Shown here piece by piece: positions 1 through 6,468 of a DNA stretch of 8,164 bases; positions within the stretch are counted from its first letter, which is position 1; each line of letters starts with the position of its first letter. Made by a program: the position numbers and the translations under genes. The stretch is taken from positions 1 to 8,164 of the forward strand of contig JAUVOB010000042.1 of the NCBI GenBank assembly GCA_030599405.1, given 5' to 3'. The DNA is from Chloroflexota bacterium. GTDB lineage: Bacteria > Chloroflexota > Anaerolineae > Promineifilales > Promineifilaceae. The notes beneath the pieces are model-generated. The model was given only the letters and a program-made list of their open reading frames with translations. It was not told where the DNA came from and ran no database searches.

Positions 1-816
1 ACGAGCCATATTGGTTCCAAGTTTCTCGGCAATCACTGTGAGCTTTCGAATGGCGTCAATCTGTATCCGCGCTTTTTCGCTCGTGAAGCGTTCCTTCAAC
101 CAGTCGAATCCTTCTAGATTAGCCCGCGAGTCTTGAGGGATTCCATCGTTGTACTTTCCGGTTAACAGACCTGAGGCTAGCGGAGACCAGATGGTCGTCC
201 CCAAACCAATCTCATCATATAGCCGAGCATATTCGACTTCGACGCGCTCCCTATGGAACATATGGTATTGAGGCTGTTCCATCAACGGAGGTGTCAGGTT
301 GAATTGGCGAGCAACGCTATAGGCTTCCATGATCTGCTGAGCCGACCATTCTGAAGTACCCCAGTACAAAACCTTACCCTGTTGGATAAGGTCATGCATC
401 GCTCTTGCTGTCTCTTCGATTGGTGTGTTTCGATCAGGTCTGTGGCAAAAGTACAGATCAAGATATTCCAGTTGGAGTCGTTCCAACGCCTGGTGACAAG
501 CCTCGGTCACATGTTTCCGGCTCAACCCGTGTTGCGTGGGTAATGGATCCCGCCTTGAACCCCAGAAGACCTTGCTTGATACAATGAAACTGTCGCGAGT
601 CCATCCCAGCCTCTTGAGGAGTTTCCCCATAACTAACTCTGATTGGCCGGCTGCGTATACCTCGGCATTATCGAAGAAATTTACACCGGACTCATAGGCC
701 GCGACCATACAGGCCTTAGAAACATCCTCGTCAACACGTTTTCCGAAGGTTACCCATGAGCCAAACGACAACGCGCTCACATGCAGACCAGAATTGCCGA
801 GTCTCCGATACTCCAT
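1..816 (-). CDS. Aldo/keto reductase, Kv-beta-like (AKR6/AKR14 type), C-terminus cut by window edge
   Basis: This is an NAD(P)H-dependent aldo/keto reductase with the TIM-barrel fold, cytosolic, probably reducing aldehydes or ketones; the substrate cannot be read from sequence. I translated 272 codons from the ATG at 816-814 to position 1 with no stop. The start reads [20 protein letters not shown], the usual first strand of the family. The catalytic tetrad is visible: D49 and Y54 (in FFDNAEVY), K82 (in VSSKVFWG) and H125 (in CHRPD). The segments YWGTSEWS (151-158), [17 protein letters not shown] (179-195) and [18 protein letters not shown] (210-227) closely resemble potassium-channel beta subunits and bacterial YghZ-type reductases. 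Unlike Kv-beta, which has Asn at the histidine position, this protein keeps His, as in active reductases. Relatives are about 320-335 residues, so some 50-60 C-terminal residues, including part of the cofactor site, lie outside. The gene is transcribed away from the ABC genes. Confidence 0.93.
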   Translation of the reverse strand, partial: MEYRRLGNSGLHVSALSFGSWVTFGKRVDEDVSKACMVAAYESGVNFFDNAEVYAAGQSELVMGKLLKRLGWTRDSFIVSSKVFWGSRRDPLPTQHGLSRKHVTEACHQALERLQLEYLDLYFCHRPDRNTPIEETARAMHDLIQQGKVLYWGTSEWSAQQIMEAYSVARQFNLTPPLMEQPQYHMFHRERVEVEYARLYDEIGLGTTIWSPLASGLLTGKYNDGIPQDSRANLEGFDWLKERFTSEKARIQIDAIRKLTVIAEKLGTNMAR

Positions 817-824
817 ATCCTCTG

Positions 825-830
825 CTCCTT
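825..830 (-). promoter_or_regulatory. Shine-Dalgarno for the aldo/keto reductase
   Basis: On the minus strand AAGGAG lies 8 nt before the ATG at 816-814. It supports this start over any in-frame alternative. Upstream, GATAAT (869-864, minus) could be a -10 element, but no convincing -35 was found at the right distance. Confidence 0.75.
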
Positions 831-989
831 CGTCGAATGAATCAAGGTGGCATCATCAGCCAGATTATCTTGCCTGAGTTTACCCGAAATAGAGTCATCA
901 GAACAAAAGCTCATTGAAAGCCTCGCAAACAGCGATGCGACTAGAAGAGCGACTCGAGCGAACGCCTCTTTATCCGGTACGCGTAAGAC

Positions 990-1010
990 AAGATGATCTT
1001 CAACCGGTTG
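990..1010. repeat. Two abutting perfect palindromes, possible operator
   Basis: AAGATGATCTT (990-1000, central G) is directly followed by CAACCGGTTG (1001-1010). Both are perfect inverted repeats, and the second overlaps the candidate -35 element of the first ABC gene. The position suits binding by a dimeric repressor or activator of either divergent gene. No regulator gene is visible in the window, so function is inference from symmetry and position. Confidence 0.35.
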
Positions 1011-1036
1011 CCGTTGGTAAGGGTGTCTGATAAAGT
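1008..1036 (+). promoter_or_regulatory. Candidate sigma70-type promoter for the ABC exporter genes
   Basis: TTGCCG (1008-1013) and TAAAGT (1031-1036) are separated by exactly 17 nt and each matches the consensus at four of six positions. Transcription would start near 1043 and give a leader of about 50 nt before the ATG at 1095. The match is moderate and may be chance. Confidence 0.3.
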
Positions 1037-1046
1037 ACTCGCTCGC

Positions 1047-1080
1047 CAAGTTGACGCCGACTTGAGACAATAGGTCAAGT
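1047..1080 (+). promoter_or_regulatory. Mutually exclusive leader hairpins before the first ABC gene
   Basis: CAAGTTG (1047-1053) can pair with CGACTTG (1058-1064) as a 7-bp stem with one G-U pair and a four-base loop. The same ACTTGA (1060-1065) can instead pair with TCAAGT (1075-1080), a 6-bp stem ending 14 nt before the ATG. The stems are short, so this is only a possible leader switch. Confidence 0.22.
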
Positions 1081-1094
1081 GTCTAGCAGTTTAG

Positions 1095-2876
1095 ATGATG
1101 GAACATCCAGTGAATCGTAGGCTAGAGGTTTATCGTCGTTTGCTTGGTTACCTGAAGCCTTACTGGAAGCAGGTAGCGTTGGGGTATTCCGCCATGCTGC
1201 TTGCTACTCTCGCAAATCTGATTATCCCCCAGGTCCTTAAAGCGGCCGTTGACGTTGGTCTCGTAAACCAAGATATCTCCGCCCTCTTGAGAGCCAGTGC
1301 TCTGATACTTGGAATTGGTCTAATTCGAGGCGCTGCCGGCTTCGGTCAGCGGTATTATGGGGAGTGGCTGACGCACCGTTTCGCCTACGACTTTCGAAAT
1401 CGATACTACGATAGAGTTCAACGACTCTCTTTTGCCTTCCACAATCGCTCACAAACTGGGGATTTGATGAGCCGGGCGACGAGTGACATCTCTGAGACAG
1501 AGAGATTTATCGGTATTGGACTGATGGACCTAGTTGCCACCATCATGCTCATAGTTGGCGTAACGGTGGCTATGTTTCTGTTGGAAGCGCGACTCGCTGC
1601 CATCGCGCTGCTCCCACTTCCGGTATTACTCGTCGCGACCGTACGATTTGGGAGCAATATTCGGCCAAAATTTAAGAGAATTCAAGAACAACTTGCCGTG
1701 TTATCCACGACGATGCAGGAGAGTCTAACAGGAATTCGGGTCATAAAGGCGTTTGCCCGCGAGCCACATGAACTCGAGAAGTTCGATAAAGACAATAGAG
1801 CCTGGTTTCAACGTAGATACACGGTGATAAAGATGTGGGCGAACAACTGGCCATTCTTCACCTTCACACTATCTATGAGCATCTTCTTGCTTCTATGGTT
1901 TGGTGGGCCGATGGCGATGGAGGAGATCATTACAGCGGGCACGCTATTCGCAATGATCACCTACGTACTCATGCTAAACGGGCCCGTGCAACGTCTTGGT
2001 TTTCTCGTGAATTTGGCGGCTACAGCTGGCGCCAGTGCTGGTCGCGTATTCGAGATCATCGATACGCCAAACGAGGTTGTTGAGAAACCAGACGCTAAGT
2101 TAGTGGAAACGGTCCTGGGAGAGGTTCTCTTCAAGGACGTTGGTTTTGCTTATCAGGCGGGGCGATCGATATTGAGCGAGGTTACTTTCAGGGTGAGACC
2201 GGGACAGACATTCGCCTTGATGGGTCCAACCGGTGCAGGAAAATCAACCATAACCAACTTGATTCCGCGTTTCTACGATGCCACAGAAGGTCAAATCCTT
2301 GTTGACGGGCTCGATATCCGTGACTGGAATCTGTCTGAATTGCGCCGTAACGTTGGCATCGTGATGCAGGATTCGTTTCTCTTCAGTTCGAATATAGCTG
2401 ACAACATCGCCTACGGAAGACCTGATTCCGCGAGAGAAGAGATCATTGATGCCGCAAAGGCGGCAAGGGCGCATGAATTTATTGAGAGGTTTCCCGAGGG
2501 ATACGACACTATCGTCGGCGAACGTGGTGTTACCTTAAGCGGGGGACAGAAACAGCGTATCGCAATCGCTCGAGCCTTATTGACAGATCCCCGGATTTTG
2601 ATACTCGATGATTCTACAAGTAGCGTCGACACCGAAACTGAACACCTGATTCAACAAGCATTAACGGTGTTGATGCAAGGAAGAACCACATTTGTCATCG
2701 CACAACGACTGCTGACACTGAAGAAAGCTGACTGCATCCTGGTTGTTGATCATGGTCGGGTAATACAACGAGGAACACACGAGGAGCTTTTAGACTTAGG
2801 TGGGCTTTACCGTGAGATCTACGACCTTCAACTCAAGGATCAGGAAGAGTTTTCTGCTATGCAGGAGACCGGATAG
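1095..2876 (+). CDS. ABC exporter half-transporter with degenerate ATPase residues (heterodimer subunit 1)
   Basis: This is a type I (MsbA/MDR-like) ABC exporter subunit of 593 residues, with an N-terminal membrane domain fused to a nucleotide-binding domain, in the cytoplasmic membrane. Six helices are visible, roughly at 26-46, 65-84, 141-162, 165-184, 248-271 and 278-298. The ATPase part begins near 340. Walker A is GPTGAGKST (377-385, K383), the Q-loop is Q425 and the signature is canonical LSGGQ (481-485). Walker B ends LDD, so the catalytic Glu is replaced by D506, and the H-loop has Q537 instead of His. This pattern is known from the degenerate-site subunit of heterodimers such as TM287/TM288, and the next ABC gene supplies the partner. 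An in-frame TAG at 1092-1094 makes ATG 1095 the earliest start. No Shine-Dalgarno is seen; ATG 1098 or GTG 1110 are alternatives. The cargo (drug, lipid or peptide) cannot be told. Confidence 0.95.
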   Translation: MMEHPVNRRLEVYRRLLGYLKPYWKQVALGYSAMLLATLANLIIPQVLKAAVDVGLVNQDISALLRASALILGIGLIRGAAGFGQRYYGEWLTHRFAYDFRNRYYDRVQRLSFAFHNRSQTGDLMSRATSDISETERFIGIGLMDLVATIMLIVGVTVAMFLLEARLAAIALLPLPVLLVATVRFGSNIRPKFKRIQEQLAVLSTTMQESLTGIRVIKAFAREPHELEKFDKDNRAWFQRRYTVIKMWANNWPFFTFTLSMSIFLLLWFGGPMAMEEIITAGTLFAMITYVLMLNGPVQRLGFLVNLAATAGASAGRVFEIIDTPNEVVEKPDAKLVETVLGEVLFKDVGFAYQAGRSILSEVTFRVRPGQTFALMGPTGAGKSTITNLIPRFYDATEGQILVDGLDIRDWNLSELRRNVGIVMQDSFLFSSNIADNIAYGRPDSAREEIIDAAKAARAHEFIERFPEGYDTIVGERGVTLSGGQKQRIAIARALLTDPRILILDDSTSSVDTETEHLIQQALTVLMQGRTTFVIAQRLLTLKKADCILVVDHGRVIQRGTHEELLDLGGLYREIYDLQLKDQEEFSAMQETG

Positions 2877-2877
2877 C

Positions 2878-2997
2878 ATGAGGAAAGGTATGGTTGGCGA
2901 CTACCAATTTTCGACCGTTTTTGGAAGCGAATCGGTTTCTAAAGAGTTTCTTCGTTACTTGAAAAGTGGATTAGGTAGAGAGTTGTTCGATGGCTAA
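2878..2997 (+). CDS. Possible small ORF between the two ABC genes (39 aa)
   Basis: I do not recognise this reading frame. It starts one base after the stop of the first ABC gene, with AGGAG (2863-2867) 10 nt upstream of its ATG. It fills the entire gap and ends in TAA at 2995-2997, overlapping the start of the second ABC gene by 8 nt. The peptide begins MRKGMVGDYQFSTVFGSESV; it is soluble-looking, has no membrane segment and ends ...GRELFDG. A second in-frame ATG at 2890 follows AGGAAAGG. Overlap with the next start would allow translational coupling. An open frame this short is fairly likely by chance, so the gap may be plain spacer whose ribosomes reach the next gene by re-initiation. Confidence 0.3.
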   Translation: MRKGMVGDYQFSTVFGSESVSKEFLRYLKSGLGRELFDG

Positions 2998-4900
2998 TAG
3001 CGGTGAAAGCCAGGAATCCAAGAAGAAGCAGAGCCGGCGTCGGGGACTCAATCCCTATATCGACTTCGAGCAGCAGGAACGATTGGCTCGTGAAGAACGA
3101 ATCAAAGATCTGCTACCGGACGAAGATGACGATTCACTCGGTAAGGCCTACGATTCGGAACTAGCCCGCCGACTCATGGAATTTAATAAGCCTTATCTGG
3201 GAAAACTTACCACCGCTATTGTCTTGATGGTGATCTCTTCACTATTGAGCGTCTCTGGGCCCCTGATTATTGGCAAAGCAATAGACGATGGTATCCGAGC
3301 TGACGATATGGACCAGCTGCGATATTGGACGATATTGTTTCTCTTCGCTGCTCTTGGAGAATGGGTTACAAACCGCGGTCGCATATCGATCATGGCCTAC
3401 GTGGGAACCTCCATCGTCGCCGATGTTAGAGGGGATCTGTTCCGGCACTTGCACAATCTTTCACTCAATTTCCACAATAACTATAGCGTTGGACGCCTGA
3501 TGAGCCGCCTGATTAGTGATGTGGGGGTTCTTCAGGATTTTATTACCTGGTCGATTACAGGCGTGTTTCGATCCGGCTTCATATTAATTGGGATTATCAT
3601 TGCCATGATGGTCCTGAACTGGAAACTGGCTCTTATTACTTTTGCCGTACTACCGCTCATGGCCATTCTTACTAACTATTGGCGAGTACGTGTACGGTAT
3701 GCTTATCGGGCTTCCCGTCAACGACTGTCACTTATCAACGGCTATCTGAATGAGTCTATTTCTGGAATCAGGGTGACTAAGAGTTTTACGCGAGAAAGCA
3801 CTAACTTCAACCACTTCGATGACCTAAATCACTCCTATTTTGATGCCAATATCGAAGCGACACGTTTGACTGCATTGTTTTTTCCTGGCGTTGACTTTAT
3901 CGGATCCATTGCTACGGCCTTGGTGGTTGGGATCGGTGGGTGGTTAGTGCTTGAAGATGCCATAACAGCAGGGACGCTGGTTGCATTTGTCCTGTATGTA
4001 GAACGCTTCTTCGATCCGATACGTGAGCTTGCTCAGCGCTACAATACTTTCCAATCGACTATGGCTTCTAGCGAACGAATCTTCAATCTCCTGGACACGG
4101 AGCCGGACTTGACCGACATGCCCGGGGCTACACCGTTGCCTTTGATAGAAGGACAGGTGATTTTCAGCCATGTTAGCTTCAGCTATAAAGATGGAGAACC
4201 GGTTCTATACGATATCACTTTAGCTGTAGAGCCGGGTGAGCGTATCGCTCTTGTAGGCGAAACCGGGGCGGGAAAGAGCACGATCATCCGGCTTCTAGCG
4301 AGATTTTTCGATGTAACCGACGGTGAAATCTCCGTAGACGACCATGATATTCGAACGGTGCAAAAAGCCAGCCTACGATCTCAATTAGGGATCGTACTAC
4401 AGGACACATTTCTTTTCGGCGGCACGATTGCCGACAATATTCGATACGGCCGTTTAGACGCTTCCGAAGAGGAAGTTATTGATGCAGCCAAAGCAGTCGG
4501 CGCGCATGAGTTTATTGCCAAATTGCCTCATCAGTATGAGACCGAGGTGGGAGAAGGTGGCGTGAACCTCAGTGTTGGTCAGCGGCAGATCATCTCCTTT
4601 GCCCGAGCTCTCCTTGCGAATCCGCGTATTCTCATCCTCGACGAGGCGACTAGTAGCGTAGATACGACAACTGAGAAACAGATTCAACACGCTATCGCTC
4701 GCCTGATGGAAGGGCGCACCAGTTTCATCATCGCCCATCGCCTGAGCACAATCGTAAACTCTGATAGGATTGTCGTCTTGGATAACGGCCGTATCGTCGA
4801 AAGTGGAACACACGACGAGTTACTAGCGAAAAAGGGGCGGTACTACAATCTTTACACGATGCAATGGGCTCAGACGGATACAATCTTCAGTTCGAATTGA
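2990..4900 (+). CDS. ABC exporter half-transporter with consensus Walker B and LSVGQ signature (heterodimer subunit 2)
   Basis: This is the second type I ABC exporter subunit, 636 residues, in the cytoplasmic membrane. A charged N-terminal extension of about 65 residues (KKKQSRRR at 11-18, DEDDD at 44-48) precedes the membrane domain. Helices lie near 73-94, 112-128, 188-209, 211-230, 297-318 and 325-345. The ATPase domain starts near 385: Walker A GETGAGKST (423-431, K429), Q-loop Q471, Walker B LDE with catalytic E552, and H-loop H583. The signature reads LSVGQ (527-531), with Val where the first Gly should be. This altered signature would face the degenerate Walker motifs of subunit 1, while this subunit's consensus Walker motifs face subunit 1's LSGGQ. 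The in-frame TAG at 2972-2974 leaves ATG 2990 as the first possible start, and AGAGAG (2977-2982) seven nt upstream is a fair ribosome binding site. It is probably co-transcribed with the first ABC gene, 113 bp upstream. Confidence 0.95.
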   Translation: MANSGESQESKKKQSRRRGLNPYIDFEQQERLAREERIKDLLPDEDDDSLGKAYDSELARRLMEFNKPYLGKLTTAIVLMVISSLLSVSGPLIIGKAIDDGIRADDMDQLRYWTILFLFAALGEWVTNRGRISIMAYVGTSIVADVRGDLFRHLHNLSLNFHNNYSVGRLMSRLISDVGVLQDFITWSITGVFRSGFILIGIIIAMMVLNWKLALITFAVLPLMAILTNYWRVRVRYAYRASRQRLSLINGYLNESISGIRVTKSFTRESTNFNHFDDLNHSYFDANIEATRLTALFFPGVDFIGSIATALVVGIGGWLVLEDAITAGTLVAFVLYVERFFDPIRELAQRYNTFQSTMASSERIFNLLDTEPDLTDMPGATPLPLIEGQVIFSHVSFSYKDGEPVLYDITLAVEPGERIALVGETGAGKSTIIRLLARFFDVTDGEISVDDHDIRTVQKASLRSQLGIVLQDTFLFGGTIADNIRYGRLDASEEEVIDAAKAVGAHEFIAKLPHQYETEVGEGGVNLSVGQRQIISFARALLANPRILILDEATSSVDTTTEKQIQHAIARLMEGRTSFIIAHRLSTIVNSDRIVVLDNGRIVESGTHDELLAKKGRYYNLYTMQWAQTDTIFSSN

Positions 4901-4907
4901 TGCCTGC

Positions 4908-4950
4908 AAGGGTGATCTGTATGCGATAAATACCACCACCCTTTGTTTTC
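4908..4950 (+). terminator. Candidate intrinsic terminator after the ABC genes
   Basis: AAGGGTG (4908-4914) pairs perfectly with CACCCTT (4937-4943). Inside it GTAT (4919-4922) pairs with ATAC (4930-4933) around a 7-base loop, leaving a 4x3 internal loop. The stem runs directly into the T-rich TTTGTTTT (4942-4949). Position just past the second ABC stop fits rho-independent termination, although the stem is not very GC-rich. Confidence 0.55.
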
Positions 4951-4973
4951 AAAGGCTCCGGTATTGAAGAGTT

Positions 4974-5006
4974 TATAATTCGTATCTAGTGCACTGCCGG
5001 TACAAT
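4974..5006 (+). promoter_or_regulatory. Candidate -10 elements for the ATP-cone kinase gene
   Basis: A consensus TATAAT (4974-4979) and a near-consensus TACAAT (5001-5006) lie between the terminator-like hairpin and the kinase. Neither has a good -35 at 16-18 nt. Independent transcription is plausible because a terminator precedes them, but the exact promoter is uncertain. Confidence 0.3.
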
Positions 5007-5016
5007 ATTTGTCGAT

Positions 5017-5022
5017 AGGTGG
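5017..5022 (+). promoter_or_regulatory. Shine-Dalgarno that sets the kinase start at ATG 5028
   Basis: AGGTGG lies 5 nt before ATG 5028. The in-frame GTG at 5019 falls inside this site and would lack one of its own, so the ATG is preferred. The longer reading would add only three residues. Confidence 0.65.
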
Positions 5023-5027
5023 ACTTC

Positions 5028-6368
5028 ATGACTGGTCAGATCACTCAGGTAATTAAAAGAAGTGGCGCTGTCGTTCCCTTTAACCGGGACCGCATAGTCA
5101 ACGCCATCTACCGGGCAGCGGTTACGGTAGGTGGCCGGGACAGACAGCGGGCCGAACTATTGGCCGACCGCGTCGTGGCTGCCTTGGAGGAAAACACACT
5201 TCCAGGTCAGGTGCTTCATATTGAGGAGATTCAGGACTTAGTAGAGAAAGTTCTGATCGAAAAAGGCCATGCAAAAGTCGCGAAGGAGTATATTCTCTAC
5301 CGGAATAAGCGTACTCGTCGCCGGCAGAAAGCGATCGAGAAAACTTCATTACCTTCAAACAACATACCCTGGGCTAAGATCTGGCATACGCTAGATTGGG
5401 CCGTGAACCATAACCTTCATACGGTAGAGTCGCTAAACGAGCGTGTGGGACGAGGCGAGTTTCCCCATATAGTCCATGAATCGGAATCGGCCTACGAAGA
5501 TGATTTGGTTGTGGCTGCCGAGCAGATATTCGAGAGACGTCAGGAGCTAAGGCTAGTTATTATCTGTGGTCCATCCTCGTCGGGTAAAACTACGACGACG
5601 CTCAAGCTTGAACAACTTCTCGAGCGCGAGGGGCTGAAGTTCTTAACACTAAATGTTGACAATTACTTCTTTAACCTGGACGTGCATCCCAAGGACGAAT
5701 TCGGAGACTATGATTATGAGACGCCTCAATCCCTTGACTTGCCGCTGGTTAATGAACACCTCCAGCGACTAGTATCTGGAGAGGAAGTCAAAATACCGTT
5801 CTACGATTTTAAGACGAGTCGTCGTTTCCTCGATCAAACTCCGATGAGATTACATGAGGACGAGCTACTTTTGATCGATAGTCTCCACGGTCTTTATCCG
5901 GCAATGAGCGAAGGTATCCCAGATGAGACGATTTTTAAGCTGTATTTAGAACCATTGCTTCAATTGAAAGGGAGCAGCGGATACGTCAGATGGACCGATC
6001 TGCGGCTTATTCGCCGAATGCTGCGGGATGCGTCGCACCGGTCATACAACCCGCGCCAAACTCTTGAGCATTGGCATTACGTTCGAGCAAGCGAAATGCG
6101 AAATATTATCCCCTTTATCGGCACAACAGATTACATCATTAATAGCGGCATGCCCTATGAATTGTGCCTCTATCGACCAAGATTGCTTGAATCATTCAAG
6201 AAATGGGAGCGAGATTACCAGGACGATCCGCTGCGACCGGATGCATACATGAGAGCTACTCGTGTTAGACAGTTGCTCGAGGAAGTAGTTCCGGTTGATG
6301 ATGAATCGGCCGTTCCGCATGAATCGTTGCTTCGAGAATTCATCGGAGGTAGCACCCTCAAGTATTAG
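5028..6368 (+). CDS. ATP-cone domain fused to uridine kinase-like P-loop kinase
   Basis: This is a 446-residue cytosolic protein. Residues 5-95 form an ATP-cone, the nucleotide-sensing domain of NrdR and ribonucleotide reductases: VIKRSGAVVPFNRDRIVNAI (8-27), then EEIQDLVEKVLIEKG and KEYILYRNKR. A linker to about 170 leads to a kinase of the phosphoribulokinase/uridine kinase superfamily. Its P-loop is GPSSSGKTTT (181-190, K187), followed by LNVDNYFFN with likely catalytic D211, DEFGDYDYETPQSLDL (223-238), and TDLRLIRRMLRD further on. These segments match a bacterial group usually annotated as nucleoside or uridine kinase, many of which carry a TGS/ThrRS-like N-terminus instead. Where relatives have EGIHGLNP this protein has DSLHGLYP (284-291). 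The likely role is nucleoside phosphorylation in pyrimidine salvage, perhaps gated by ATP/dATP at the cone; both substrate and regulation are inference. The gene sits alone, after a terminator and convergent with phosphofructokinase. Confidence 0.85.
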   Translation: MTGQITQVIKRSGAVVPFNRDRIVNAIYRAAVTVGGRDRQRAELLADRVVAALEENTLPGQVLHIEEIQDLVEKVLIEKGHAKVAKEYILYRNKRTRRRQKAIEKTSLPSNNIPWAKIWHTLDWAVNHNLHTVESLNERVGRGEFPHIVHESESAYEDDLVVAAEQIFERRQELRLVIICGPSSSGKTTTTLKLEQLLEREGLKFLTLNVDNYFFNLDVHPKDEFGDYDYETPQSLDLPLVNEHLQRLVSGEEVKIPFYDFKTSRRFLDQTPMRLHEDELLLIDSLHGLYPAMSEGIPDETIFKLYLEPLLQLKGSSGYVRWTDLRLIRRMLRDASHRSYNPRQTLEHWHYVRASEMRNIIPFIGTTDYIINSGMPYELCLYRPRLLESFKKWERDYQDDPLRPDAYMRATRVRQLLEEVVPVDDESAVPHESLLREFIGGSTLKY

Positions 6369-6406
6369 CCGAGTACAAGGGGCGTTATCGGCTTGGAAGA
6401 ACGCCC
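6367..6406. other. Interleaved inverted repeats in the convergent 3' gap
   Basis: The 100-bp gap 6369-6468 between two convergent genes holds two interleaved stems. AGCCGA (6367-6372) pairs with TCGGCT (6388-6393), and GGGCGTT (6380-6386) pairs with AACGCCC (6400-6406). Either hairpin alone, or both as an H-type pseudoknot, could form. No T-run follows on either strand, so this is not a standard intrinsic terminator. Nothing else was seen in the gap. Confidence 0.3.
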
Positions 6407-6468
6407 AGAAATCAGAACCTAACAGTGTCTTTATCGCTTGCTGCCGGCCTCAGGATGCAGGTCGCCAG

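Larger units (their letters stand above)
817..1094. other. Divergent intergenic region between aldo/keto reductase and first ABC gene
   Basis: These 278 bp separate two divergently transcribed genes and should hold both promoters. I see a sigma70-like promoter candidate toward the ABC gene (1008-1036), two abutting palindromes (990-1010) and possible leader hairpins (1047-1080), listed separately. A minus-strand reading frame crosses the region, but it starts at TTG, has no ribosome binding site, resembles no family I know and runs into the reductase start, so I do not call it a gene. Confidence 0.6.

Noticed and set aside
777..1070. Minus-strand 97-codon reading frame across the divergent intergenic region
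   Set aside because: It begins at TTG with no ribosome binding site, matches no family I know, and its end overlaps the well-supported reductase start in another frame.
4454..4813. Minus-strand 119-codon reading frame inside ABC subunit 2
   Set aside because: It is antisense to the highly conserved ATPase domain, whose coding constraint explains the open frame; the peptide has no recognisable motifs.
5019..5027. GTG 5019 as the kinase start
   Set aside because: The GTG lies within the AGGTGG ribosome binding site that serves ATG 5028 and would have no site of its own.
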